Source: Lampris incognitus
Taxonomy: Eukaryota; Chordata; Actinopteri; Lampriformes; Lampridae
Direction: 5' to 3'
Assembly (NCBI RefSeq): GCF_029633865.1
Contig: NC_079216.1
Span: 20,181,019-20,245,018, forward strand
Length of the DNA: 64,000 nucleotides
The notes beneath the pieces were generated by a model. That model was not told where the DNA came from. It did no database searches and was given only the letters and a program-made list of their open reading frames with translations. The position numbers and the translations under genes are program-made. Shown piece after piece: positions 22,070-31,002 of the stretch; the first letter of the stretch is position 1, and the number at the start of each line of letters is the position of its first letter.

Positions 22070-22720
22070 ATCTTGTTCCTTTTGCCCAAGTAGAGGAACC
22101 CTGGAGCTGCCTCAGCAGCTGCCCAAGAGCCCTAGAGGAAGCCCGCTACTGCTGGCGCCCCGACCAGGTGCTAAAGACAGTAGCAGAGTTCCTCTCCGAG
22201 GCCATCAACTATAGTATGTGCCTCCGCCCAGCCAGGAACCTTTTGTTAAAGCTGGGGAGCAGCCCCAGCTGCAGGCCAGAACAGCAGCAAGCCTACTCTC
22301 ATGGGCATCAGACTGGCAGCTGAAAGTCAACCTAACAAGTAGCTCAAGTTCCTTGATACCATTGTAGCAACATCACTGAGGCCTGACATAGTCCTACATC
22401 AGAAACCATGAAACAGTTGATCATGTTAGAACTGAATGTGCTCCGGGAAGACCGGATAGAAGAAGCAAATGAGAAGAAGACAGCTAAATACCAGGAGTTG
22501 GTGTATCAGTGCCAGAGACAGGGATGGAGAGCATGGTAATAGCCCACTGAAGTGGGGTGCAGAGGCTTTGCTTGGCCGATCACTATGTAAAGCGCACACT
22601 CTCCTGGGCATTAAAGGAGTAACAAAACAAGAGCCATCGAGGACACAATGGAGGCTGCTGATAGAGCCTCCAGATGGTTATGAATTAAGAGAGACCATGG
22701 ACTAGTGCTGCAGGGACACA
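22070..22720 (+). pseudogene. Degenerate PD-(D/E)XK nuclease-like retroelement remnant
   Basis: Reading through frameshifts on the plus strand gives ..ATSLRPDIVL.. then ..LIMLELNVLREDRIEEANEKK.., ..AKYQELVYQCQRQGW.. and ..PTEVGCRGFA... The RPDIV and E-L-N-V/E spacing resembles a PD-(D/E)XK nuclease core, and the block resembles a sequence common in fish genomes next to retroelement ORFs. There are at least four stops. The family assignment is tentative. Confidence 0.4.
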
Positions 22721-22909
22721 GGTCAGGGCTAGATCAACCAAGGAAAGACCTAAAACACCCAGTTATATCACTGGTGACATATCCCTTCACATCGCAAGAT
22801 GTCTCTTCACATCAACGACTCCTCCTCATACATCTAATCTGGTACCAACTCCACAGTACCTTTTGCTGTGCAGTGGAGCTTCCTCTGCCAGCTTAAGTAA
22901 ATATCCTAT

Positions 22910-23130
22910 ATCCTCTCTCTTTCTACCTTTACCTCAGTGTTGCAGCTAGAGGCCGATGGTGGTCATGTTTGATAGAAAAGCTAATGTTTAGCCATCTTTT
23001 TAAATTGCCCATAGCTAGTTTACTCAACCTTTACTAAAAATATTGCTTACTCTTTGCTCGCTTGCCATTCCCTTCTTAAATACATTAGCACCCATATTTG
23101 GGCCAAGCCATAGCAGCATGGCACAAGAGT
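22910..23130. other. Inner right arm of the 4.8-kb composite
   Basis: Contains the inverted match to about 20320-20400 ('tttgatagaaaagctaatg' on this strand). No gene seen. Confidence 0.4.
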
Positions 23131-23503
23131 AGCATTATGCCTTTGCCTGGTGGTGGGTAGGCTTCATAACACCATATCTGCAAATGTCAGTGCTAATCTG
23201 TAAGTGCCGAAGGGCGGACAAAATTTACAAATAGCTGGGAGCTGATTTGAGAACATGTAGAATAATGGAAACTACTGACGACACATTTTCAAATTTGGAT
23301 ACATATTCCCAAATCGCAAATTTACAAATCAAGGTACACATTTGCAAATCTGGGTACAAATTCAAAAATCTCAGTACACATTTGCAAATACCAGGTTACT
23401 TATTTTAAATATAGAGTCATGATTTTATTTCCAAAGACTTTGAGCGTGTCCCTCTATGTTGTATGAATGCATGGTAGATGCAGTTGAAGATATGTATGCA
23501 CAC

Positions 23504-23657
23504 CGTTGTACTCAGGGAAGCAGATGGTCAGTGGCGACTTGCTGATCTTCATCTCAAATAAGTCCTTCTTGTTGAGGAAGAGGATGATGGAGGTGTCGTT
23601 AAACCACTTGTTGTTACATATGGAATCAAACAGCTTCAGAGACTCATGCATGCGGTT
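23504..23657 (-). CDS. gnao1: gnao1 exon 7B (alphaoB type)
   Basis: 154 bp, the canonical length. The acceptor CTCTGCAG precedes 23657 and the donor GTGTGC follows 23504. It encodes residues 242-292 and the first base of Gly293, from NRMHES to FPEYN. It includes Glu246 and the guanine-specificity motif NKKD at 270-273. [13 protein letters not shown] identifies the B form; the alphaoA exon reads LMLF..NNKFF. ..[11 protein letters not shown] differs from the usual EEKIKKSP at two or three positions. It continues in frame to exon 8B after 11.8 kb. There is no A-type exon 7 between it and exon 6. Confidence 0.95.
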
Positions 23658-23987
23658 CTGCAGAGGGAACAGAAACACATGTCAGAGGCGCTCTCTCTCT
23701 CGCACACAAACAGTGGCACACAAGTTTAACCAACACAAATCAAGTCTACACAAAATAATGTGCGCTCAAACATGCAAATAATCACTAAAGCATGTGTAAA
23801 TCACATACAAAAGTACACACAGATACAAACTTAAATTTACAAACATCTAAAATAAGCATATTTAAAAACAAGTGCAAAGAGTAATTGGACATGCATACAC
23901 ACGCACACAACACTGACAGAAGAACAATTATGCATGTTGACATGCATATTGACATACTTAAATGGCCTACATTTATTGTTGGTACGC

Positions 23988-24002
23988 ACACACACACACA
24001 CA

Positions 24003-24034
<32 letters not shown>

Positions 24035-24065
24035 CACACGCACGCACACACGCACACACACACGC
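23988..24065. repeat. (CA)n/(CGCA)n microsatellite
   Basis: CA dinucleotides interrupted by a pure ACGC run, about 78 bp, in gnao1 intron 6-7B just upstream of exon 7B. Confidence 0.9.
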
Positions 24066-24074
24066 AGGAAAAAC

Positions 24075-25590
24075 ATATGCAAGCAGATGGATGCAGACCA
24101 TGGCACAAGACCATAAGTCAAGATGAACAGACACAAAACCCAGAAGAAGTACTGGAAGAAAATCAAACTAAGACAGAGGAGCAGTTCCTCCCTAAAAATG
24201 AATGGTTACACAAGAAGCACTCAGGACTCTTGACAATGTGTATTGGTAAAGTGCAAGAGTTCGGGTCTGTCTTAGTAAGTCTGTGAGGGTGGAGGTCAAA
24301 CTTGCTAGGCTGCATTGAGACAGAATCAGGCAATAGGTCTAAAACGCAAGTCCTCCCACCCACGTTGAATGAGGGTAGGGAGTTTACGCTGCAGTGGTGC
24401 ATCCTGCGGGGGGTTCAGCAAACAAAAAAAGAGCGTTGTCCGACAAGAAAGCTTAACCACATTCAACTTTTACCGGTGTGGGTTCCATTTCTGCTCAGGT
24501 ACAATATCGACTCGGGGTCCTTTGACTACATATGATGTCACAGATTATGTTGCTAGCTTTATAGTTATTTAGTTGTGTGATTTTTTACAATCCACGTTGA
24601 CATAGAGTTGGTTAGTAAAGGTGCGAGGGCCGAAGGCCCAAGCTGCATCTAAGGAGCGAGGCTGCAGGCTCAGGATCCCCCCCCCCCCTGGGGTCCTGGA
24701 CGAGTGAATGTGCACGAGGGCCGAAGGCCCGAGCTGCGTCTAACGTCAATCTACTGTTTCCCGCTGTTCCTAAACTGAACTACCCCCTACCCAATCATAA
24801 TGCGTGAAGTAGTGATGTCATCTGTAGTCGCAGCACCTCAAGTAGGGCGAGTAGATCAAGTACCGACAGCAACGCCACCCGACTTCTCACAGCAGTGGCC
24901 AATCACGTAAGCCAGCGATCAGACTGAAGAAGCCCACGTGGACCATGACTGCTGCGATGGCACATCGCGGCAATCATTGATTGCAATGGGCCATGTAATG
25001 ACACACCCACACCGCTGCAGCTAGGCACCACATTGCCTGATTCTGTGTGAACACGGCCTTAGCATGTTGCTAATTGGTCAGATAAGTTATGCAATTTCAG
25101 CTTCCTAGCTGTAAGTTTCTAGCTACTGTAATAGCATTGTTAATATAAGTAATAAAAAGCTAGCTGAGGTAAACGATAAATACTATACTGAATTACTGCA
25201 CATGTAGACAGTGTTAATTAAGCTACATTGCTAAAACTGATGGTTGCTATAGTGACCTTATTAGTTCAAATTTGTGAATCAATAAATATTGAAGACTGAA
25301 AGGACACACTGACATTTTGAAACGTGATATATTTCCTTCACCAGGGTTGCTTTACAGTGAACAGAAATCCTTCATGCTACTCAACTTCAGCTACTCTGAA
25401 GTGGCTTGACAGCATGGCAACAAAGACATCTGATGTTCTTGTTCTTGTTTAAAAATCATGCATATTTGGATCTCATGCATACCAAACTTGAAACAAGCAC
25501 GGTTTTTTTTGCTAATACAAGTTATTAATTAATGTCTCTGTGTTGAACAAGAGCCTTGTGAAGAAAAACTGAAAGACTTGAATTCAAGAT
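24075..25590. other. gnao1 intron 6-7B, no gene; local short repeats
   Basis: No coding sequence recognised. 24630-24740 holds two copies of a 'gcgagggccgaaggccc..gagctgcgtct' segment, each with the palindrome GGGCCGAAGGCCC, around a poly-C run. 24960-25060 includes MITE-like sequence ('gcgatggcacatcgcggcaa'). Confidence 0.45.
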
Positions 25591-25603
25591 CTCAAATCTT
25601 TCC

Positions 25604-25756
25604 TTTGAAAATGAGTTGAAAGCAGTATCTCGTTTAAAATGTATCAATTAGTTTGTTACTTTTTTGGGGGGGTTCCCCCTTTTTCTTTCCTATGAAAATG
25701 ACTTGAAAGCAGTCTCTCCTTTAAAATGTATCAATTAGTTGGTTACTTTTTTTGGG
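25604..25756. repeat. Tandem duplication of ~75 bp next to SINE-B
   Basis: The segment from 'tttgaaaatgagttgaaagc' through 'caattagtttgttac' recurs from about 25690 with few changes. The first copy carries a short G-run/C-run fragment resembling the terminal 30 bp of SINE-B, and the second carries the full SINE. Confidence 0.65.
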
Positions 25757-26196
25757 GGGGGGGATTTTCCCCCCTTTTTCTCCCGGATTAAATTTTTGGT
25801 CAATTACCCACTCTTCCCGAGCCGTCCCGGTCGCTGCTCCAACCCCCTCTGCCGATCCGGGGAGGGCTTTCATACTACCACATGCCTCCTCCGATACATG
25901 TGGAGTCGCCAGCCGCTTCTTTTCACCTGACAGTGAGGAGTTTCACCGGGGGGACGTAGCGTGCAGGAGGATCACGCTATTTCCCCAGCCCCTCCCCCCG
26001 AAGACGCCCCGACTGATCAGAGGAGGCACTAGCGCAGCGACCAGGACACATACCCACATCCGGCTTCCCACCCACAGACACGGCCAATTGTGTCTGTAGG
26101 AACGTCTGGCCAAACCGGAGGTAACACGGGGCTTCGGTCCAACGATCCCCGTGTTGGTAGGCAACGGAATAGACCACCACGCTACCCGGATGCCCA
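25757..26196 (-). mobile_element. SINE-B copy 2
   Basis: Full-length minus-strand copy: the tRNA-like head is at the right end (GCATCCGGGTAGCGTGGTGG read backwards from 26196) and the poly-purine end is at 25757. CAATTAGTTGGTTAC before it and CAATTAGTTTGTTAC after it form a ~15-bp target duplication. Confidence 0.9.
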
Positions 26197-26564
26197 ATTA
26201 GTTTGTTACTTTGACCAGGAGAGGTGATGGAGAGAGCAGGTTTATTAGATTTACTGACATACAACTGCAGCTACAACTCTTCAAGCAAAAGAACCTCACA
26301 CCCAGGATCCAAAGAACAAGAGAACAAGCTCACATGCAGATGAAAATTTATTCCAATTAACTGACCATATACATTTAGGAATAAACAGTAGCAGGGGGAC
26401 AGAGGCGGGCGTTAAAAAGACATTTAGTAGAAATCAAAAGTTAGGAAGACAAAACTAAAGATAGATAGATAGACAGAGACAATAGTAATCATATTTTGAC
26501 ATGTAAGCAAACTGAGTTTATGATGACTTAAGAGAGAAAATAAATACACTTTAGTGTTTTGATG

Positions 26565-26815
26565 CATGCTCAGTAATCCAGGTAAGGAAATCCCAGAAAG
26601 GTGAATCAGTTCATCTGGACACAACATTTACTGACAGAAACGTTTCATCTAAGTGACGTCTTCAATCTCAGCTCACTGTAGGTATCCCCACCCTTACAAA
26701 CGATACAGTGACATAACCACCGAAACCAACGATCGGTTTCATATGTAAATATGGGTGCGACCATTAACTAGAGTTACAATGGCCATGTGCACTATTCACA
26801 GAGGATTTGGGAATG
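26565..26815 (-). mobile_element. Penelope-like element terminal fragment, left member of an inverted pair
   Basis: Contains 'gctcagtaatccaggtaagg', 'gaatcagttcatctggacac' and 'acgtttcatctaagtgacgt', the terminal sequence shared with 42970-43335 and 63840-64000 and found with the Penelope-like reverse transcriptase at 39930-40889. An inverted relative lies at 28090-28320. Confidence 0.6.
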
Positions 26816-26819
26816 TTTG

Positions 26820-26990
26820 CAATCACAGCATTGTAAGATGGTGACAAATGTACTCTTAGCCCCCCCCCCAACGATGGTTCGAACGGGGCGTCAAAGAGGC
26901 CGTCTATGTGACGAGGGAACGACCATCCCTGAACCGGGGGGGGGGGGGGCTAAGAGTATATCTGTCACCATCTTACAATGCTGTGATTAC
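26820..26990. repeat. Hairpin-forming palindrome with poly-C and poly-G inner ends
   Basis: The left arm (26820-26872, 'cacagcattgtaagatggtg', ending in a C run) and right arm (26936-26990) are near-perfect inverted copies around a 63-bp GC-rich loop. No gene. It may be a separate fold-back element. Confidence 0.85.
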
Positions 26991-27215
26991 AACTATCGCT
27001 TGTTTGCATATGACGCGCTAACTTGTAGGTGGAGGGCAGGAGGTGATTTTCTACATAGTGTAACCGGTTATTTTCTTGCCCGGTGCGGGATTCGATACGG
27101 GGTGTACTGCACCACAAGGCGACATCACCAACCGCTCGACTAAAGGGTCAGACCCGTTAGCTAGGGGCTAATGTGTCTTATTAGTAGTTTACAATCGGAA
27201 GCACTATCACAAACT
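26991..27215. repeat. tRNA-like remnant segment
   Basis: Includes 'gactaaagggtcagacccg' at about 27138, matching the terminal segments of the tRNA-like fold-backs at 30003-30252 and 30290-30560. Confidence 0.4.
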
Positions 27216-27440
27216 CTCAAAATGCCGGTTGCTCACATCGATTAAACCGAGAAACTACGAGGAGTGTTTATCGAGTACCAAAAGGTGTTGTTCGTAAGGG
27301 GTGGAAATTCAAGAAATTGACCGAAAACGCCGGAAGAAAATGGCTGGCGAGCCGTCGTCTGCGGTCGGGAGGAGCGGAGTTGGATAATGCGCGTGTGTGC
27401 AGTGACCACTTCGTCAGAAGTAATGTAATTTTATGTGGCT
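27215..27440 (+). pseudogene. THAP zinc-finger domain remnant
   Basis: One plus frame reads AGCSHRLNRETTRSVYRVPK, then KLTENAGRKWLASRRLRSGG and finally ARVCSDHFVRS. This is the C..C-W-C..H pattern of a THAP DNA-binding domain, with the conserved RVPK, KWL and CSDHF blocks. The first cysteine is not in frame with a start codon, so the domain is broken. In fish such domains occur in host genes and in Harbinger- or IS4EU/ISL2EU-type transposons. No catalytic domain follows. Confidence 0.65.
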
Positions 27441-27573
27441 ATGTTTATGTAGCTTAACTGTTTCCTTACTTTGTTACGCTAAACTTGTTTTTCTTTGCTT
27501 TGTTGGAGTTCGTACCCATCTCGTCCATTCTGCCTTTCACTTCCTGCCCTCCATCTGAATCTCGCGGGTCATC

Positions 27574-27883
27574 TGTCACAGCCTCTCGCCCTTGACATCA
27601 AAGCGATCGCCCTTGACACCTGCTATGCCAGCTGACACCTGCTACACCAGCTGACACCTGCTGACCCCCCCTTCACCCCGGCAATCGCCCTCACCCTTAA
27701 AAGGCCTCCACTATGGTCCAGTCTTCGCTGGAACGTCGCCATTTATGGACTTCTGCCTGCCTGCCTACCTGCCACAGAGCCACCTCCTGCTCTACCCCCG
27801 AGATCGGTCACTTCAATAAAGACTGGATTCTTCCCTTACCTGGTTGTCCCGTCTGCTTTTGGGTTCCTTCCCGATACGTGACA
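27574..27883 (+). repeat. Solo LTR, 310 bp, with 5-bp target duplication
   Basis: Starts TGTCACAGCC and ends ATACGTGACA, giving the TG...CA ends and short inverted termini of a retrotransposon LTR. It is flanked on both sides by TCATC (27569-27573 and 27884-27888). Inside are a TATA-like CTTAAAAGG near 27695 and an AATAAAG near 27815, in the order expected for promoter and polyadenylation. No internal genes adjoin it, so it probably arose by LTR-LTR recombination. A relative lies at 13460-15476. Confidence 0.85.
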
Positions 27884-27899
27884 TCATCAGGATCACGTG

Positions 27900-28105
27900 A
27901 CTGCAAACACGCTATTCCCGCGTTATCATTTTCCCCACCTGGATTCCGGGAAGACCCGCCCCTACTCTATCTCTGATTGGCTAACCCCACCCTAACCCTA
28001 ACCTTAACCAACCTAACCAACGGAGGGAACGAGTACTAGCCAATCAGAGGCAGAGTTCCCAGAATGCGGGTGGGGAAAAAAAACAAGGGCTATTCCCCAA
28101 CCCTC
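27900..28105. repeat. Inverted repeat with telomere-like centre
   Basis: 'gctattcccgcgttatcat' through 'ctgattggctaacccc' at the left pairs with 28037-28100 at the right. The centre carries a few CCCTAA-like units (27990-28015). Non-autonomous DNA element or fold-back; no gene. Confidence 0.6.
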
Positions 28106-28320
28106 TGTGAATAGTACACGTGGCCATTGTAACTCTAGTTAATGGTCATGGCAATGTGCATATTAAACCGGTCGTTGGTTTCAGTCGGTATGCCCCTGTA
28201 TTGTTTATAAGGGTGGGGATCCTGCAGTCAGTCTAGACTGAAGAAGTACACGTCGTGCCCAGATGATCTGATTCACCTTTCTGCGATACACATTTAGCGT
28301 TCCCCTAGCCACCAGTTCAC
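28090..28320 (+). mobile_element. Penelope-like terminal fragment, right member of an inverted pair
   Basis: 'ccattgtaactctagttaat' and 'gggtggggatcctgcagtca' are the inverse of the fragment at 26565-26815, and also match 43140-43330. Confidence 0.55.
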
Positions 28321-28740
28321 AAAGCTAGGCACTGCTTTCAACTCTTGCCCACAGGATGTGAGTACACTGAGTGTTTTAGTCTATGAAGGGGTTTCATACC
28401 TGTCTGTGGGTGGAGCTTCTGTAGAAGATCTGACTGCTGATTTGTTAGAGAGGACAGTCGATGGCGAGAGTGACAGGAGGAGTGGGAGGAGCCAGAGATG
28501 CTGGAGGGAGGAATTTAGAGGAGGAACGGAAACGCAAGAGTCCCACCCCATTTTCCCGCTCACACACATACGTCGACACATACTACGTCATGCACTGTGT
28601 ACATGTGTGCGCTGGCAGGCACTAGCCTTGCAAGTCATACAAATCTGGCAAACTGGGTGCGCCGACGCATCTTCAGAGTGACATCAACTCAAGACATTTG
28701 TCTGGCTTGCAAGCCTAGGAATGCACCGTTATTCCCATAA

Positions 28741-28758
28741 CACAACGAGGGCTTTAAT

Positions 28759-28815
<57 letters not shown>

Positions 28816-29010
28816 ATTTCCACACATACACACACACTCTCTCTCACACACACACACACATGCACACGCGCGCACATACAGCATCACTTACACACACACA
28901 CACACTCTCGCTCTCTCACACACACGCACGCGCGCACACACATCATCACTTCCACACACATACACACAGTCTCTCTCTCTCTCTCTGTCATACGCGCGCG
29001 TGCGCGCGCC
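28741..29010. repeat. Alternating purine-pyrimidine microsatellite block
   Basis: Several runs of (CA)n joined by (CT)n and (CG)n, ending in a CGCGCGTGCGCGCGCC stretch. In gnao1 intron 6-7B. Confidence 0.95.
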
Positions 29011-29029
29011 ACCCAGTGCTGAAAAGAGA

Positions 29030-29995
29030 GTGTTTAGCGCAGGCAGACAGGATTCAAACCGGTTTACACCCAGAAGAGTGACCGTCACAGAAAAGATTAG
29101 CAACAGGATGTATGAGTGTGCGTGTCTGTGTGTGTCCATGTGAGTGTGCTTGGGTTAACAAGTATGCAAGCAGAGGCAGCACAAACCCGGCACAGACAAT
29201 GCATGTGAGGTATATACGCTGTGTTTTTACAGTAAGTGCGTACGTGGGGATGGGGAAGCTGATTTCAACAGGAGAAAAGATGAGGTGGTACAATTAGCAC
29301 ATGTGGGGTGTGCGCCCGCATGCCCTCCCTCCTCATGCCTGTGTGCGCACATGGGCATGTGTGTTTGTTAGTCTGGTGTCTGTTTGTGACCCCTTCTTCA
29401 AGACAGAAACACACCAAAGAAACCGCAACTCACCTTTGTAAACAAAAAAAACGATCAAATTTAATGGCATTGCAATTTTTGTAAACAAAGGTAAATTTTA
29501 ATTTTGTTATCGCTCCTTTGTCAAGTTTTTGTTGTGATTTTTCCCCCCAAGAAATTAAAACCCTAGCTTACTGTGTTGATTTAAAAACATGTTCCTGCCT
29601 GACCATCACTTCCTGAGGATCCACGTGAGAAGCGAAGGTGAATTTTCATTTAGTTTTGTTGATTTCCTTCTGGAAACGAGGTCATGGACACGTCTCCTCC
29701 ATCATATTCTCCATTAACCTGAGCAGAGCGGCGCTCACGGCCATTTTAACTCTAATTAACGGCAGTCGTCAGCAAAATATCTGTTTTACCTCAAGTAATG
29801 TAAATGTCACCATCTGTGTTTTTTCGTGGCAGCCATTTTGCATTGTGAGTAACTCATTTTGCTTTAATCTTCGTCACTTCACCGCATCTAGTAGCAGCCG
29901 CTCAAGCAGAAAACCCTCCCGGCGGCAAGAAGTTTTAGTTAGAGAGACAAATAAGGTAGCAAATTTAAGTACCTTCTGTGAAAACACTGTTGTAT
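29030..29995. other. gnao1 intron, nothing recognised
   Basis: No protein or known repeat recognised over about 1 kb. Confidence 0.5.
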
Positions 29996-30002
29996 AACGA
30001 CC

Positions 30003-30252
30003 ATGAATGAGTAGACATGATAGCCCTTGGCTAACGGGTCTGACTTTTTAGTTGACGGGTTAGCGCAGTCGCCCGTGGCGCGGGTGATCCGGGTTCGCGT
30101 CCCGGCTGTGGCGGTTCCCGGCGGCCCCCCGAATTCGCTACATTGGTGTTAGATCCCACTTCTAAGAACCTGGGTCGCCCGTGGTGCGGACGACTGCGCT
30201 AATCAGTCAACTAAAGGGTCTGACCCGTTAGCCAAGGGCTAGCATGTCTACT
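30003..30252. repeat. tRNA-like fold-back, 250 bp
   Basis: The ends are inverted copies ('tagacatgatagcccttggc' and its reverse at 30215-30252). Each arm carries TTAGTTGAC-GGTTAGCGCAGTCG, resembling a tRNA A box, and the left arm adds GGGTTCGCGTCCCGG, a B-box-like segment. It is probably two tRNA-derived heads in opposite orientation. Confidence 0.65.
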
Positions 30253-30289
30253 CACTCATTCATGGTTGTTACACTACACCCCACTACAC

Positions 30290-30560
30290 CCCCCCGCCCC
30301 TTCGGGAAGCGCGTCCCTGCGCTTCAGCATATCAGCTCCCTCACGCCTCTGGGCGCACGTGCTTCCAATGGCCTCACGGTTTCAACATCCCACTTGTGAC
30401 ACCAATTTAGCGAATTTTGGGGGGCCACCAGGAACTGCAACAGCCAGGACGCGAACCCGGGTCGCCCGCACCATGGATGACTGTGCTAACCAGTCAACTA
30501 AAAGGTTCGACCCGTTAGTCAACAGGCTAGCGTGTCTACTCATTCGTGGTCGTTACAGTA
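30290..30560 (-). mobile_element. tRNA-derived SINE-like element, same family as the fold-back
   Basis: Read on the minus strand: an end 'cgaatgagtagacacgctag', then TTTTAGTTGACTGGTTAGCAC, then a B box GGGTTCGCGTCC, then a body 'ctgatatgctgaagcgcagg' and a GC-rich end. It is single-headed, unlike the neighbour at 30003-30252. Confidence 0.55.
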
Positions 30561-30577
30561 GTATGCTTAGAAATTGT

Positions 30578-31002
30578 GGTAACACTTTCAATGAAGCTTG
30601 CATCTATAACGCCCTATAAGCATCTATAACGCCCTATAAGTGTAGCTATAAGTCATTGTAAGATTCATTATAACCATGTATACACCCTCACAACACCTCA
30701 TAACCACCTTTATGACACATTGTCAATTTAAAACGGATTTATGCATTATAAATGTCATCATTAGCTTGTTTATCTGTCAAATGTCATAATGCATCATAGC
30801 CAACTTGTTTCGTTGAAGTTTTGAGTTGAAGAGATTCATAGTGACACTTCAGTGCTATTTCACATTCTTTAGCCATACCCGTTAGTCATTGTAATACACA
30901 TTATAGGAAAGTATGGGCATTGTAGACGCAATAGATTCTTATAGGGCGTTATAGATGCTTATGGGTTTTTTTTTAGATGAAAGCTTCATAGAAAGTGTAA
31001 CC
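30578..31002. mobile_element. MITE of 425 bp with inverted ends
   Basis: Ends GGTAACACTTTC and GAAAGTGTAACC. Next to each end is 'tataacgccctataag' in inverted orientation, duplicated in tandem on the left. The interior is A/T-rich and non-coding. Confidence 0.75.

Larger units (their letters stand above)
18590..23430. mobile_element. ~4.8-kb composite bounded by degenerate inverted repeats
   Basis: The left end (about 18590-18920) and right end (about 23130-23430) are diverged inverted copies. Both carry tandem ~20-bp units of the type AAATGTGTACCCAGATTTG and then 'gaagcctacccaccac'. A second pair of blocks, about 20320-20400 and 22950-23040, is also inverted and extends the arms. Between them lie a dead Tc1, a palindromic Tc1 derivative and a nuclease-like remnant. 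It is probably an old DNA transposon invaded by others. No transposase of its own was recognised. Confidence 0.5.

Noticed and set aside
23785..24166. Cys/Val-rich frames of about 109 codons on the minus strand
   Set aside because: Generated by the (CA)n/(CGCA)n microsatellite.
30060..30130. Possible true tRNA gene with GGTTCGCGTCC
   Set aside because: Only A- and B-box-like segments are present, a proper cloverleaf with acceptor stem could not be drawn, and related copies in the window show it is a tRNA-derived repeat.
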